Assembly: GCA_963855995.1 (NCBI GenBank)
Contig: OY979716.1
Coordinates: 123,938,237-124,002,236 of the forward strand
Length of the DNA stretch: 64,000 bases
Direction of reading: 5' to 3'
From: Muricea muricata
Lineage: Eukaryota > Cnidaria > Anthozoa > Malacalcyonacea > Plexauridae
Shown here in pieces: positions 41,487-54,479 of the stretch (positions within the stretch are counted from its first letter, which is position 1; every line of letters begins with the position of its first letter). Under the pieces are notes generated by a model. It was not told where the DNA came from, did no database searches, and worked only from the letters and a program-made list of their open reading frames with translations. The translations under genes were made by a program, and so were the position numbers.

Positions 41487-42489
41487 ACCGAGTTGGGATT
41501 CGAGTTAATTGGGATTCGAGTCAGGATTCGAGTCAGGATTCGAGTTGGGATTCGAGTTGGGATTCGATGACATTTTATAAGATATGCCGGTATATCGAAG
41601 TAAATACTGGGTTTTTGTATCGAGAATAACCTCTAAAGTAATTCCTAATGGCCAGATGCAAAAGCCGTAAAGGCTGTGATTGGAACGTGTTAGGTTGCAA
41701 AGCTGTAATCTTTCCCTCGCACGCATTCAGGAAAACCATGATGGTGAGTTGTGACTCGGAAGCCCATGTGTCAACACATGCAACCTGGCATTTCTAATAC
41801 ATAGTGTGTTATACATACACAGTGTTATAAATGACGCGGTTCGTGAACTAATCTTCAATAAGTGCGCACATACTTAGCCTGTACTCGAGACTGGAACACA
41901 GGCTAGCACGTAGTAGCATACTGCATGCAGATTGTTTACAAGTGAAGATCAGTATGTTTTTTTGGTCAAAAGGATCAAAGTTAAAGTCTTATTTAAAAAA
42001 AGTGAGCCTGTGTATGTTTTCAATGTGAGTCGTAAGTTTAATTTATGACGCAGCTTGTCAACGTGTCTCCATTTACGTGCTGCTATAATCACGATGATGT
42101 CCGTGCTTTCCGCTCAATTTTAAGACTCCGATTATGATATAACAAGTAAAAGAAGCCGAAAACTTGGCATTGCGCGAAAAAGGATCTGCTTGCATGCGCG
42201 CTTTTAAAATGATAGATTGTCTTTTATTGAAAAAATTCTGATGATACAATATTCTTTGTGCTATAAAGTATTATATTTTTGTCACACATTTCCCGTTTGA
42301 TTAACATGCGAGTGCAGCCTTATACTCAGTATATGTTAGTTATGTTTTCAGGCCGTTTATATAGCCTTTCGAATCGCAACTCGAATCCCAACTCGAATCC
42401 AACTTGAATTCCAACTCGAATCCTAATTCGAATCCTAATCGAATCCTAACTCGAATCCTAACTCGAATCCTAACTCGAATCCTACTCGG
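41487..42489. mobile_element. foldback-like element with 12-bp repeat arms
   Basis: The left end is an array of about 6-7 units like GGATTCGAGTTG (41493-41570). The right end is about 10 units of the complement (CAACTCGAATCC; 42369-42489). Outermost bases are GTTACCCGAGT-like on both sides. Arms made of short tandem repeats in inverse orientation are the hallmark of Foldback elements. The 800-bp centre has no recognised gene. Confidence 0.6.
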
Positions 42490-43018
42490 GTAACTAACTA
42501 ACTCCTTCGAAATACCAGTACGTCAAACAAATCGCAGTAGTTTTCCCTACATTTTTGCAAACTTTCATACAAAAATACAAAAAGTATAAGCTTCAACGAA
42601 TCTATAGCGTAGAGTTTGTATAAAATATGGCGTGCTGACTGAGTATAAAAATATATTCGAAAATGTCGTTCTAAATACCAAATTGTGAATATTTTATCAG
42701 GTTGGAATACATACATGATGATTACTCATACGTCTTCAGCTGATATCTCACTTTGAAGTGATTTAAACGTTTTTTAAAAGAGAAGTCTATGAGCTGACAA
42801 TAATCTACAAAGGTCGCTTTACGTAAATGGGAAAAATACTAGCCTGCACGGCTTCCACACGAACCAATCACAATCGAGCTTTACGTTTTCTTTCTTTAAT
42901 CAGCCAATCAGACGAGAAAGCCAGAATCTGGCTTTTTACATGCGGCCAGGTAAAGAATTGTATCAGGCCCTCCTTCATTCGCGCCCACTACCAATTAAAT
43001 CCTAGCGAATGAAGGAAA
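42490..43018. other. no gene seen
   Basis: No supported feature; only short frames. Confidence 0.4.
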
Positions 43019-43071
43019 GGGCTTCCAATTTTTATGTGTAAGTTTTTTAAATGATGATTGTTTCCGCTCAT

Positions 43072-43278
43072 TCATATCATATCTATGTTGTTTACAATAC
43101 ATTTTGTAAAAGTCTTTATAATTGACTTCGCTTTTAGCCGTTCAAGTCGAATGACTTTGTTCTTGATTAGCCACTGGCATACTGTTATAAAGTCCTCAAT
43201 TTTCGTTGATTTATCACAGTTCAGTATATAATAAACAAATTTCTTCATGGTTGTCTCGTTTGTACGATTTTCATCCAC
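43072..43278 (-). pseudogene. conserved short ORF in repeat X, copy 1
   Basis: 68 residues starting MDENRTNETTMKKFVYYILN, with DF.TVCQWLIK and RLERLKAKSIIKTF. The other copy (51240-51521) keeps the same frame with a few substitutions, extended C-terminally. Family unknown. Confidence 0.35.
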
Positions 43279-44949
43279 TTGTTATAAAACTCGTTACGTT
43301 ACGTTTATTCTTTATGTGAAAGGTACCGGAATATGTTATAGACCATTCTTAGCGGCCAACAAATAATGTTAGTTTTGCATATACTCGTATGTTAACTATA
43401 TAAAAGTATGTTAACCCACATTTGTTTTGCAACGCATTAATGTGTCGTTCTATGAAACCATTCTAAGAAGTAAGAGGATAAAAGCTCTCTTGCAGTCATT
43501 CCAACAAAATATACAATCACGTATGCATATTATTATAACTCACCAAGTGAACCTTCAAAACAGTTGCCACCCCAACAAAGTATAGTGTTTCCAATTCAAA
43601 CCAGCGAGTATGAAGAATGATGAAGCGCAGTTCGGGAATTGTGACCCAAGTATAGTTAAATTGTTACCTTAAGTAACCTGATCCTGTCAAGAGCAGACTC
43701 TATTTTATATGACAATACAAGGCACCGTTCACATTCCGTATAAGTAGGGTGTATTTTTAGAATCCGGATCCAATTACACGGTACGGTATTCGCGTTGTCA
43801 CGACATCGAGTTCAGTAAGTTTTCAGTCATATTTATTCTCACCACTTTTTTTATGACTAGTTGTTGTTAAAGAGCCACATGCGCTCGTGTTAAAAGTATT
43901 CGATTTGATATCATAACCTTGCGAATCTGGTAACGTGTAAACAGGATGTTAACACACGTCTAGATCTCCCATGTGTTGATTAACCTCACGTCAACCGCAT
44001 GTTCAAGCAAAAATATGTGTGCATCCAATTTTTCCTTAATAAAATGGTTCAGTCTTTCGTGATTACTTTTTTCGTACATTTTATAAAAATTGAAAGATGG
44101 CAACACGGATAGTTTTTGGCTTTTTGCTTCAAAGTTGGGTTATGGGTGCGAGTTTTTACTCCTGAAATATGATGTCAGGGTGACGTAAATGATAGGACGG
44201 ACGTCAATGCGTGAGAAGCTTTGTTAGTATTTTGTTGCTGTTTAGTTGTGCATACACTGTAAATTTAAAGGAATGAATTTTATTCCAGTTATATATGGAT
44301 AATTATTACCCTGTGGGAGAGAGTAACGATCTTTGGGGCATAGATTACTCCAGATATGGAGTAATTATTACATCGTTAGGTGGCACTGAACAGGGTAGGA
44401 TCATATTAGGGATAAAATTTGTAGTACGTGTAAAAATTTCCAATTCAGGAGATCGATTAAAAAGCTTTATCATATACGCACTGGGATATTCACTTCGGCA
44501 ATTTTCAAAATAAAAGTCATCTATGGCACGTGTATTTTAGAGTTTGATTAATAATGCAGCCTGAAGGCTCAAAATAAAGTAACTTAACAGCAGATGTTTT
44601 AAAAATACTTTGGGCAGATGAATTCTTGCCAATCTTGAAGTCGATATAAAGTGAAGACTATAATTACCTGTCCCTACACCGAAGTGCATTGTATCAAAGT
44701 CTCGCAAGCATATTTGTCAAATAAATATTACAATCTCACTAATACTTTCGCAAACGGCGAAGTACGATGTTTTGGAATTATAAAATTGCCTGACTGCAGA
44801 CTGTTGTCATTGATGATATTATTGATGAACAAAAAAATGTGCAACAGTATATGTACGTCGCGATTGTGTGGACGTTATGTCGATCGGCGTGCCAAACCGC
44901 AAGTCAACGATCTAAACCAAGTATATGCATGCAGAAACTGGTAAACATA

Positions 44950-45305
44950 CGGGAGTTTAAGTTGAAAAATTTATATCAACCGCAAACGGATTTCCCCCAA
45001 CTCGCAAGGTAAAAAACAGACTTATTGTCAAGTTTGTGCACCTGGATATTAGCGATCCTTTCTATAAACAATGGAGTAAATTAATGGAGAAAAATTAGTC
45101 GAATGATTTGCGGTTGTTTAATCGTGGCTATGAAAATAACATTCATCAATATAATAACCTTTTTATAAACGAGTCATTGACTGCACGTAGGCGTAAACTT
45201 TTTGGTCGTACAATTGATTTCCCGACAACTGAATGATGGAAGTATATTTCGGCAGTTAATCAAAAAATTTTGCTAAGGAAAACGCATTCGTCTAAAGCTT
45301 TTTGA
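44950..45305 (+). pseudogene. LINE ORF1-like remnant in repeat X, copy 1
   Basis: Plus-strand fragments read RKVKNRLIVKFVHLDISDPF, then GYENNIHQYNNLFINESLTA, RRRKLFGRTI, WKYISAVNQKILLRKT. The order (R..I.KF, INESLT..RR.LF, W.YI...NQKI.LR) resembles the RRM-like and Baculo_FP-like end of LINE ORF1 proteins. Stops and a shift are present. Assignment is from pattern only. Confidence 0.45.
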
Positions 45306-46016
45306 GCTTTGCTCATGCCAAAGAGTTTGATGTTTTTTTTGCAACAGTTGTTTTAATAATTTTGAGAAGTATTTAAGATACGTTGTGTACTAATAACACA
45401 ATTCCTGTTATTACAAAACCTACTAGAATAACTAAGCATACTAAAACTTTTTTAATAGATCATATTTATACCAACACATGCACGCTTATAGAAAAAATCT
45501 TAACACCTACCGATATTCTGTGTAATATATACTCCATAAAATGAAGCAACTAAGATAATAATATAGAAGTTTTTGTGTTGCGTTGCTGTAAATAATGTAA
45601 ATTGCGATTTACGGAGTTTTGAAGATAATAAATATTAGCAGTGGAAGTTTGAAGTGGAAGCACACTTAGGACGGTTGTGTTGAATTTGTTCACCCAATCC
45701 AAACGTTGTATCCCAGTAAAATTAATATCTCCTATAAATTATTGGGATTGTTAGGGTCAGGGTTGGGGTTTGGATCAGGGCTCATTTTATATACATGCAT
45801 GATATGACAATTCCAGTAACTATTGGAATTATCAAACGTTGTAACCAGTAATTTTGTTGGAATACAACGTTCGGATCGGTTGATTTGTTTATGAATTGAC
45901 GTTGTTTTAGATTGTATTTTGTATTCGTTACTTGGACAGTATTGTAACTACCTCCGGAGAGGATTATCAGTTGGAACTGAATCTTTTTTTCACGAGTCGT
46001 TATTGTGTGAGTTATC

Positions 46017-46558
46017 GCCATTACTGTATATACTGGAGATAGGTTAAATGTATCAATAAACACTCTTAAGGGCGGAACACACGTGACGACAAATCACTGC
46101 AACACAACGCAGCAACAAATTTCATCGTGTGAACAGGAGAATTTTGTCGAAAATTTTGTCGTCGCGACAAAATTTTGTCGCTGCAGCATGTCGCACAAAA
46201 TAAAACTGGTTTAATTTTGTGTGACATGTTGCAGCCACAAAATTCTGTGACGGCGACAAAATTTTAGTTGACTTGCCACCGAATGTCGAAGTGTTCACTA
46301 CAGGCGATTTGTCGCTGTAACCCATCGCTGCAATGAGCGCATATGACTTGTTGCTTGACTGTACACACAAAGCGGTGCGTTGCAGCAACGTGTTGCAGCG
46401 ATTTGTCGCCTCGTGTGTTCCGACCTTTAAGCAGCAGTCTCCAACACTATCTATAGAAATTGTGAACATGATAGCCCACCAAAAACATATACACGTCTGA
46501 AGCTTCTGAGTGATTCTGCATGAATTAGATTGAATAAGGCTCTTTTTGAACTGAACAG
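46017..46558. repeat. repeat R copy 2
   Basis: Second copy of 33717-34262; ends where the LTR element begins. Confidence 0.8.
46069..46426. mobile_element. Harbinger-like MITE, copy B
   Basis: Same 358-bp length, ends and TTA flanks (46066-46068 and 46427-46429) as copy A. Because surrounding R sequence is also shared, the two copies come from duplication of R, not two insertions. Confidence 0.8.
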
Positions 46559-46560
46559 TG

Positions 46561-47347
46561 TGTACGAAGCAGTACATTAATAGCATAAAAATAGCCAAAT
46601 TATATTTACCATGGCAAGGTAAACGCTACATACGTCAGCAGGAAAGATAATGGGCATGCATGTTTGATTTTGCAGGTACTTAAAGGAAATTATAAATTGG
46701 TATCTTGCACAAACACGTCAGTTATCTCTTCCGTTTGCGTCACAATATAATTAATGATACTTAAATTGTCAATGTTTGAGAAATTAATTTGGTACCTTGC
46801 GCAAACATGTCAGTAATCTTTTCCGTTTAGCGTCACTGCAGTATAACTAACGATACTTGAACTGGTAAATACCGTTTTGTTGTAAATATGGAAATTCCAA
46901 TGTAACTAAAACTTTGTACTTACACCTGCACAGTCACAACCGTTAGTATAAAAGGAACGCTACAGTTGAATTTTAGAGGGAGCCGGAGTAGCTGCAAAGT
47001 AGCAGCAGAGTAGCTGCAAAGTAGCAGCAGAGTAGCTGAAAAGTAGCAGCAGAGTAGCTGAAAAGTAGCTGCAAAGCGCGGCAGTAGCTGCAGAGCAGCT
47101 GCAGTATCTGCAGTAGAAGTTGAAGAGGAGTTGCAAAGTAGCAGCAGAGTAGCTGAAAAGTAGCAGAAGTAGTTGCTGAGTAGCTGAAGAGTAGCGAAAG
47201 AACTGAAAACTCTACTCAAACGAACAGAAAGAAAAAGACAAGACAGACCAACAAACTAAGAAGAAGAAGATGACTATTGAACTGTAGAATTAATAACTGA
47301 AAGATCAGCTACCTCGCACGTAAAAGAAGTAAAAAGAATTCATAATA
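46561..47347 (+). repeat. 5' LTR
   Basis: Contains a TATA box (GTATAAAAGGAACGC, about 46947) followed by a region of imperfect AGTAGCTGCAAAGTAGCAGC repeats that would lie in the 5' transcript. Longer than the 3' LTR by about 130 bp, mostly within this repeat and the tail region. Confidence 0.75.
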
Positions 47348-47413
47348 GTGGTGGAGGAACGACCTACCTAGAGTAGAAAAAAATATATCCTAACAAGTGG
47401 TGGAGGTACCACG

Positions 47414-47608
47414 TTGAAAATACAATTCGTTACAGTGGTGATTGAGATACGAGATGATCTCTTGGATTTTCATGAGCGTCTTGACTGTTATCTCTGCTCA
47501 GTGTTGCAGTTCATGCCGGAGACATTCAGGGATCGATTACGTTACGCTACGGACATTACGACTTTGCAATTATGTTACGAAAGCCCATTTATCCTGTTAC
47601 AGATTTGA
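47414..47608 (+). pseudogene. leader/gag-like short frame
   Basis: Downstream of the primer-binding site a frame reads VIEIRDDLLDFHERLDCYLC and SVLQFMPETFRDRLRYA. It may be a gag N-terminal remnant. The inverted copy (48152-47990) keeps the same frame (VIEIRDDLLDFHERFYCYLC), hinting at past coding. Not otherwise recognised. Confidence 0.3.
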
Positions 47609-47952
47609 CTGTATCCCCAGAAGCGTATGGAAGCCACCTTGAGTGACGATATACATTTTAAAAGGAAGGGTCAATACGGACACAAAGGACACATAGCATG
47701 GACACGGACACGTTAAATCTCTTTGACGAACGGTATCTATTAATATAATGTTAAATTTATTGAAATTTATTTAGTGTATGTGTAAATTAGTGGTCATATT
47801 ATGTGTGTACGTTTGATACTAGAGGCACAACCGGTATATTCGCTAAATCCAAATTTACTAACGACAATTCAGCATGCAATATTTCATGTTGCCGTAAGAT
47901 AGGGCATATGCATATATCTATCAGAGTCAGATTTCAAACTTTATAGTGATTA

Positions 47953-48880
47953 GGCTTCCATACGCTTCTGGGGATACAGTCAAATCTGTAACAGGATAAA
48001 TGGGCTTTCGTTACATATTTGAAAGTCGTAATGTCCATGGCGTAGCGTAATCGATCACTGAATGTATCCGGTATGAACTGCAACACTGAGCAGAGATAAC
48101 AGTAAAAACGCTCATGAAAATCCAAGAGATCATCTCGTATCTCAATCACCACTGTAACGAATTATATTTTCAACGTGGTACCTCCACCGCTTGTTATGAT
48201 ATATTTTTTTCTACTTGAAATAGGTCGTTCCTCCACAACTGTTATGAATTCTTTTTATTTCTTTTACGTGCGAGGTAGCTGATCTTTCAGTTATTAACTC
48301 TACAGTTCAATAGTCGTCTTCTTCTTCTGAGTTTGTTGGTCTGTCTTGTCTTTTTCTGTCTGTTCGTTTGAGTAGAGTTTTCACTTCTTTCGCTACTCTG
48401 CAGTTACTCAGCAACTACTTCTTCTACTTTTTAGCTACTCTGCTGCTATTTTGCAGCTCCTCTTCAGCTTCTACTGCAGATACTGCAGCTGCTCTGCAGC
48501 TACTGGCGCACTTTGCAGCTACTTTTCAGCTACTCTGCTGCTATTTTGCAGCTACTCCGGCTCCCTCTGAAATTCAACTGTGGCGTTCCTTTTATACTAA
48601 CAGTTGTAACTGTGCAGGTGTAAGTACAAAGTTTTAGTTACATTGGAATTTCCATATTTACAACAAAACAGTATTTACCAGTTCAAGTATCGTTAGTTAT
48701 ATTGCAGTGACGCTAAACGGAAACATTACTGACATGTTTGCGCAAGGTACCAAATTGATTTGTCAAACCTTGACAGTTTAAGTATCATTAATGATATTGT
48801 GACGCCAACGGAAGAGATAACTGACATGTTTGTACAAGACACCAATTCATAATTTCCTTTATGTACCTGCAAAACCTGTA
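47953..48880 (-). mobile_element. inverted LTR-plus-leader segment
   Basis: Reverse-orientation copy of about 46670-47630 (LTR without its first ~110 bp, primer-binding site and leader). On either side lies a 220-bp direct repeat (47735-47952 and 48886-49109; starts acgaacggtatctatt). The shape suggests autointegration or a template-switching rearrangement of the element's cDNA. Confidence 0.7.
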
Positions 48881-49140
48881 TTTAACGAACGGTATCTATT
48901 AATATAATTTTAAATTCATTCGAATTTATTTAGTGTATGTGTAAAGTAGTGTCATATTATGTGTGTACGTTTGTTACTAGAAGCACAATCGGTATATTCG
49001 CAAAATCAAATCTTACTAAGGACAATTCAGCATGCAATATTTCATGTTGCCGTAAGATAGGGCATATGCATATATTTATCTGGTTCAGATTTCAAACTTT
49101 ATGGTGATTAATTCTTTTTTCGCTGTGCGTATACTTTGCA

Positions 49141-49751
<611 letters not shown>

Positions 49752-49759
49752 TGCCCTCC

Positions 49760-50498
49760 CCGGGACAGTCAAGGGTTTCCCAATCTTGTTACAATGATTT
49801 TATCATTCCTTTTCGAGCAAAAAGCTTAAATATTAGACAAATTCTTGTATTCTCTTTGGAGAATCAGTATTTTTTTGTTGATGAAAAACTACATTCAGGA
49901 GTTTGGTACGCAAGGCATGACGTTGTAGTTGCATGATATAAAATTTGTTGTTGTATTTGAAATATTATAATACAACATAAGTATATAAGACGTATATTAA
50001 GATAGATTTTGAAACAAAAAAGTATTAGAAATTAAATATTTTTAGGTTTTTATTATATAGTATTATTTTGGTAAACCCTAAAACGTTATGCTTCAAAATT
50101 TGCTTCCCTGGTACATACTTTCAGGAAAACAAGCAGTTTTATGCCTCTGTTTTCACCATTCATTTTGGTTTATCTTGTATTCGATTGTGTCTGTTGTGCT
50201 TTTCTATATATTAGTGTATGTATTACCCCTGAGGTGCATTTAGACAAAAGTAATTATATTTAGATTTAACATGTTATCTATAATTTCTTATGAAAGTGTT
50301 AATGTAAATAATTAGTCAAGACGCTAAATGCACAGCTCAGTTATTAGACAATTGGTAATTTGCCCATGATAGCCACGCCGAGCTTAAAATATAGACTTTT
50401 TTATATGTAATCCAAAATGTATATTAGCTTAAGCATTTATATAATTTTATTTCTAAGCTGAGAACAGCTTAATCCAGACGGGAAGGAATAAGAAGGAT
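49760..50498. other. 3' interior of LTR element, no gene
   Basis: AT-rich, no supported frame; ends in the polypurine tract. Confidence 0.5.
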
Positions 50499-51151
50499 TG
50501 TTACGAAGCAGTACATTAATAGCATAAAAATAGCCAAATTGTATTTACCCAGGCAAGGTAAACGCTACATACGTCAGCAGGAAAGATGATGGGCATGTTG
50601 ATTTTGCAGGTACATAGAGGAAATTATAAATTGATGTCTTGCACAAACATGTCAGTTATCTCTTCCGTTGGCGTCACAATATAATTAATCATACTTAAAC
50701 TGTCAATGTTTGAGAAATTAATTTGGTAGCTTGCGCAAACATGTCAGTAATCTTTTCCGTTTAGCGTCACTGCAGTATAACTAACGATACTTGAACTGGT
50801 AAATACTGTTTTGTTGTAAATATGGAAATTCCAATGCAACTAAAACTTTGTACTTACACCTGCACAGTTACAACTGTTAGTATAAAAGGAACGCCACAGT
50901 TGAAATTCAGAGGGAGCTGGAGTAGCTGCAAAGTAGCAGCAGAGTAGCTGCAAAGTAGCAGCAGAGTAGCTGCAAAGTAGTTGCAGAGAAGCCAAAAGAA
51001 AGCCAAAACACTACTCGAGAAGAAAAGACAAGACAAGACTACACTGCAGGACAAGAGAAACGAAGAAGAGGAACTTGAGCTGTAGAGACTGTAGAATAAA
51101 ATTGTAAAGATCTCCTACCTCGCGTAGTCTAAATAAAAAGAATTCATAACA
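50499..51151 (+). repeat. 3' LTR
   Basis: 653 bp, TGTTACGAAGC to TTCATAACA (short inverted TGTTA/TAACA ends). TATA box at about 50880 and AGC-rich repeats as in the 5' LTR. Preceded by the polypurine tract and followed by AGTGT and then the continuing target sequence ataccgtctttag. Confidence 0.75.
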
Positions 51152-51239
51152 AGTGTATACCGTCTTTAGCCAACCGTATCTGGCGACAGCTTTTAATTCT
51201 ATTAATTGAATTTTTAAATTGCTTCTTTTCGCTCATATA

Positions 51240-51521
51240 TTAGGTCTTTTCTAGCTTTATACGCTTCCCATTTTTATATGTAAGTTTTTTGAATGATGCT
51301 TGTTTCCACTCATTCATATAATATCTATGTTGTTTACAACACATTTTGTAAAAAGTCTTTATAATTGACTTCGCTTTTAACCGCTCAAGTCGAATGACTT
51401 TGCTCTTGATCAGCCACTGGCATACTGTTGTAAAGTCCTCGATTTTCGTTGATTTATCACAGTTCAGTATATAATAAACAAATTTCTTCATGGTTGTCTC
51501 GTTTGTACGATTTTCATCCAC
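51240..51521 (-). pseudogene. conserved short ORF in repeat X, copy 2
   Basis: 93 residues, same N-terminal 60 residues as the copy at 43072 with few changes, then a basic C-terminal extension (KKLTYKNGKRIKLEKT). Unknown function. Confidence 0.35.
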
Positions 51522-51533
51522 TCGTTATAAAAC

Positions 51534-52044
51534 TCTAGATTCATATTAATCTGACACTGCAGAGAACAACAAAAAATTCGTTGTCTCGAGCGGGATTCGA
51601 ACTCGCATCTTTGGGTTTTAGACAGCCGCGGCTCTACCAATTGAGCTATCGAGTCAACTGGGATGTGTATAAGTGAGTCTTATCCAATTTAAGTGCACGA
51701 AATATTTTCGTGACGACTTAACGCTTGTCTTTGAGGACACGCAGTGTTTCAATCCTATTTCAGAGCCATCCTCAGAGATATGAAAAACTAGATTAATATT
51801 AATCTGAGACTGCAGAGAACAACGAAAAATTCGTTGTCTCGAGCGGGATTCGAGCTTGCATCTTCGGGTTTCCAGACCGCCGCTCCACCAATTGAGCTAT
51901 CGAGGTAACTGGGATTGGTAGCGAGTCTTATCCAATTTAAGTGCACGAAATATTTTCGTGATGACTTAACGCTTGTCTTTGAGGACGCGCAGTGTTTTAA
52001 TTCTATTTCAGAGCCTTCCTCAGAGATATGAAAAACTAGATTCA
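51534..52044 (-). repeat. tandem pair of tRNA-like (SINE-type) units
   Basis: Two units of about 250 bp. Each holds a minus-strand tRNA-like block (51583-51656 and 51834-51907) with A box TAGCTCAATTGG and B box like AGTTCGAATCC. A 6 of 7 bp acceptor stem forms in the first unit, but the anticodon arm is poor. Between the blocks lies CTGAGGA..GAAAC, reminiscent of the PLE hammerhead-like motif. Absent from X copy 1, so it inserted after the duplication. Not a functional tRNA by its broken anticodon stem. Confidence 0.65.
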
Positions 52045-53849
52045 TAATAACCGTTACGTTACGTTTATTCTTTATGTGAAAGGTGCCATAATATGCCATA
52101 CACCATTCTTAGCGGCCAACAAGTAATGTTAGTTTTGCATATACTCGTATGTTAACCATATAAAAGTATGTTAACCAACATTTGTTTTACAACGCATTAA
52201 TGTGTCGTTCTATGTAACCATTCTAAGAACTAAGAGGATAAAAACTCTCTTGCAGTCATTCCAACAAAATATACAATCACGTATGCATATTATTATAACT
52301 CACCAAGTAAACCTTCAAAACAGTTGCCACTCCAACAAATTATAGTGTTTCCAATTCAAACCAGCGAGTATGAAGAATGATGAAGCGCAGTTCGGGAATT
52401 GTGACCCAAGCTTAATTAAATTGTTACCTTAAGTAACATGATCCTGTCAAGAGCAGACTCTATTTTATATACCATACAAGGCACCGTCCACATTCCATAT
52501 AAGTAGGGTGTATTTTTAGACTCCGGACACGGTACGGTATTCGCGTTGTCACGACATCGAGTTCAGTAAGTTTTCAGTCATATTTATTCTCACCACTTTT
52601 TTTATGACCAGTTGCTGTTAAAGAGCCACATGCGCTCGTGTTAAAAGTATTCGATTTGATATCATGACCTTGCGAATCTGGTAACGTGTAAACAGGATGT
52701 TAACATCACTTCTAGATCTCCCATGTGTTGATTAACCTCACGTCACTCGCATGTTCAAGCAAAAATATATGTGCATCAATTTTTCCTTAATAAAATGGTT
52801 CATTCTTTCGTGATTACTTTTTTCGTACATTTTATAAAAATTGAAAGATCGCAACACGGATAGCTTTTAACTTTTTGCTTCAAAGTTGGGTTATGGGTGC
52901 GAGTTTTTACTCCTGAAATATGATGTCAGGGTGACGTAAATGACAGGACGGACGTCGATGTGTGAGCAAGCTTTGTCAGTATTTTGTTATTGTTTAGTTG
53001 TGCATACACTGTAAATTTAAAAGAATGAATTTTATTCCAGTTATATATGGATAATTATTACCCTGTGGGAGAGAGTAACGATCTTTGGGGCATAGATTAC
53101 TCCAGATATGGAGTAATTATTACATCGTTAGGTAGCACTGAACAGGGTAGGATCATATTGGGGATAAAATTTGTAGTACGTGTAAAAATTTTCCATCCAG
53201 GAGATTAAAGAGCTTTATCATGTACGCACTGTGATATTCACTTCGGCAATTTTCAAAATAAAAGTCATCTATGGCACGTGTATTTTAGAGTTTGATTAAT
53301 AATGCAGCCTGAAGGCTCAAAATACAGTAACTTAACAGCAGATGTTTTAAAAATACTTTGGGCAGATGAATTCTTGCCAATCTTGAAGTCGATATAAAGT
53401 GAAAACTATAATTACCTGTCCTAACAGCGAAGTGCATTAATATCTAAGCTTCGCAAGCATATTTTACAATAAATATTAGCTACAATCTCACTAATACTTT
53501 CGCAAACGGCGAAGTACGATGTTTTGGAATTATAAAACTGCCTGATTGCAGACCATTGTCATTGATAATATTATTGATGAACAAAAAATGTACAACAGTA
53601 TATGTACCTCGCCATTGTGTGGACATTATATCCATCGGCGTGCCAACACCGCAAGTTGATGATCTAAACCAAGTATATGCATGCAGAAACTGGTAAACGT
53701 ATGGAAGTTGAAGTTGAAAAATTCATATCAACCGCAAACGGATTTTCCTCAGCTCGAAAGGTAAAAACAGACTTATCGTCAAGTTTGTGCACCTGGATGT
53801 TAGGGATGCTTTTTATAAACAACGGAGTAAATTAAAGAAGAAAAATTAG

Positions 53850-54059
53850 TCGAATGATTTGCAGTTGTTCAATCGTGGCTATGAAAATAACATTCATCAA
53901 TATAATAACCTTTTTATAAACGAGTCATTGACTGCACGTAGTTGTAAACTTTTTTGTCGTACAATTGATTTATTCCCGACAACTGAAAGATGGAAGTATA
54001 TTTCGACAGTGAACCAAAAAATTTTGCTAAGGGAAACGCATTCGTCTGCAGCTTTTTGA
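53850..54059 (+). pseudogene. LINE ORF1-like remnant in repeat X, copy 2
   Basis: Better preserved than the 45-kb copy: LFNRGYENNIHQYNNLFINE, SLTARSCKLFCRTID, WKYISTVNQKILLRET, stop after SSAAF. Same Baculo_FP-like pattern; upstream part degraded. Confidence 0.45.
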
Positions 54060-54479
54060 GCTTTGCACATGCCAAAGACTTTGATGTTCTTTTTGTAGCA
54101 GTCATTTTAATAATTTTGTGACATGAATTTATCTTGTTAAACCTAACGCATGCTCTATTCGCATGATAAAACCAAACTGTCCAAAGTACAAATTAAAGTC
54201 TTAGTGTGTATGCGTATAAATACAAGCTGATCTGCCTTCTTTTAATCTGAACTATACGGTATTGTGTTTGCGCGCTTGTCACACTACGCATGTTATTAGC
54301 ATTCTCTCAGCCAGTCAATTGCATTTTCTGGCCAATACAAACCCAGAATTGGCTGGTAGAAGCCAGTAAACTGCATTAATCATTGGGGGACAGGCTGCAC
54401 TGCTGAGTGGCTCTACGCGCCCATTCGCTATACTGTGTTTTAACGATGCAGAACTTAGTTTTTTATTCAATTGTAATTA

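Larger units (their letters stand above)
43019..46016. repeat. repeat X copy 1
   Basis: About 3 kb, matching 51265-54113, 55115-55176 and 60345-60690 in order. It is the uninterrupted version for three of the four insertions in copy 2. About 85-115 bp around 45700-45890 are absent from copy 2. Contains two conserved short frames, at 43072 (minus) and about 44950-45305 (plus). Confidence 0.8.

Noticed and set aside
46920-47219. Repetitive Leu/Ser-rich frames in the LTRs
   Set aside because: Translations of the AGC-rich imperfect repeat downstream of the LTR TATA box.
51583-51656. Functional tRNA gene
   Set aside because: A and B boxes and most of the acceptor stem are good, but the anticodon stem does not form, and the block is part of a tandem SINE-like unit.
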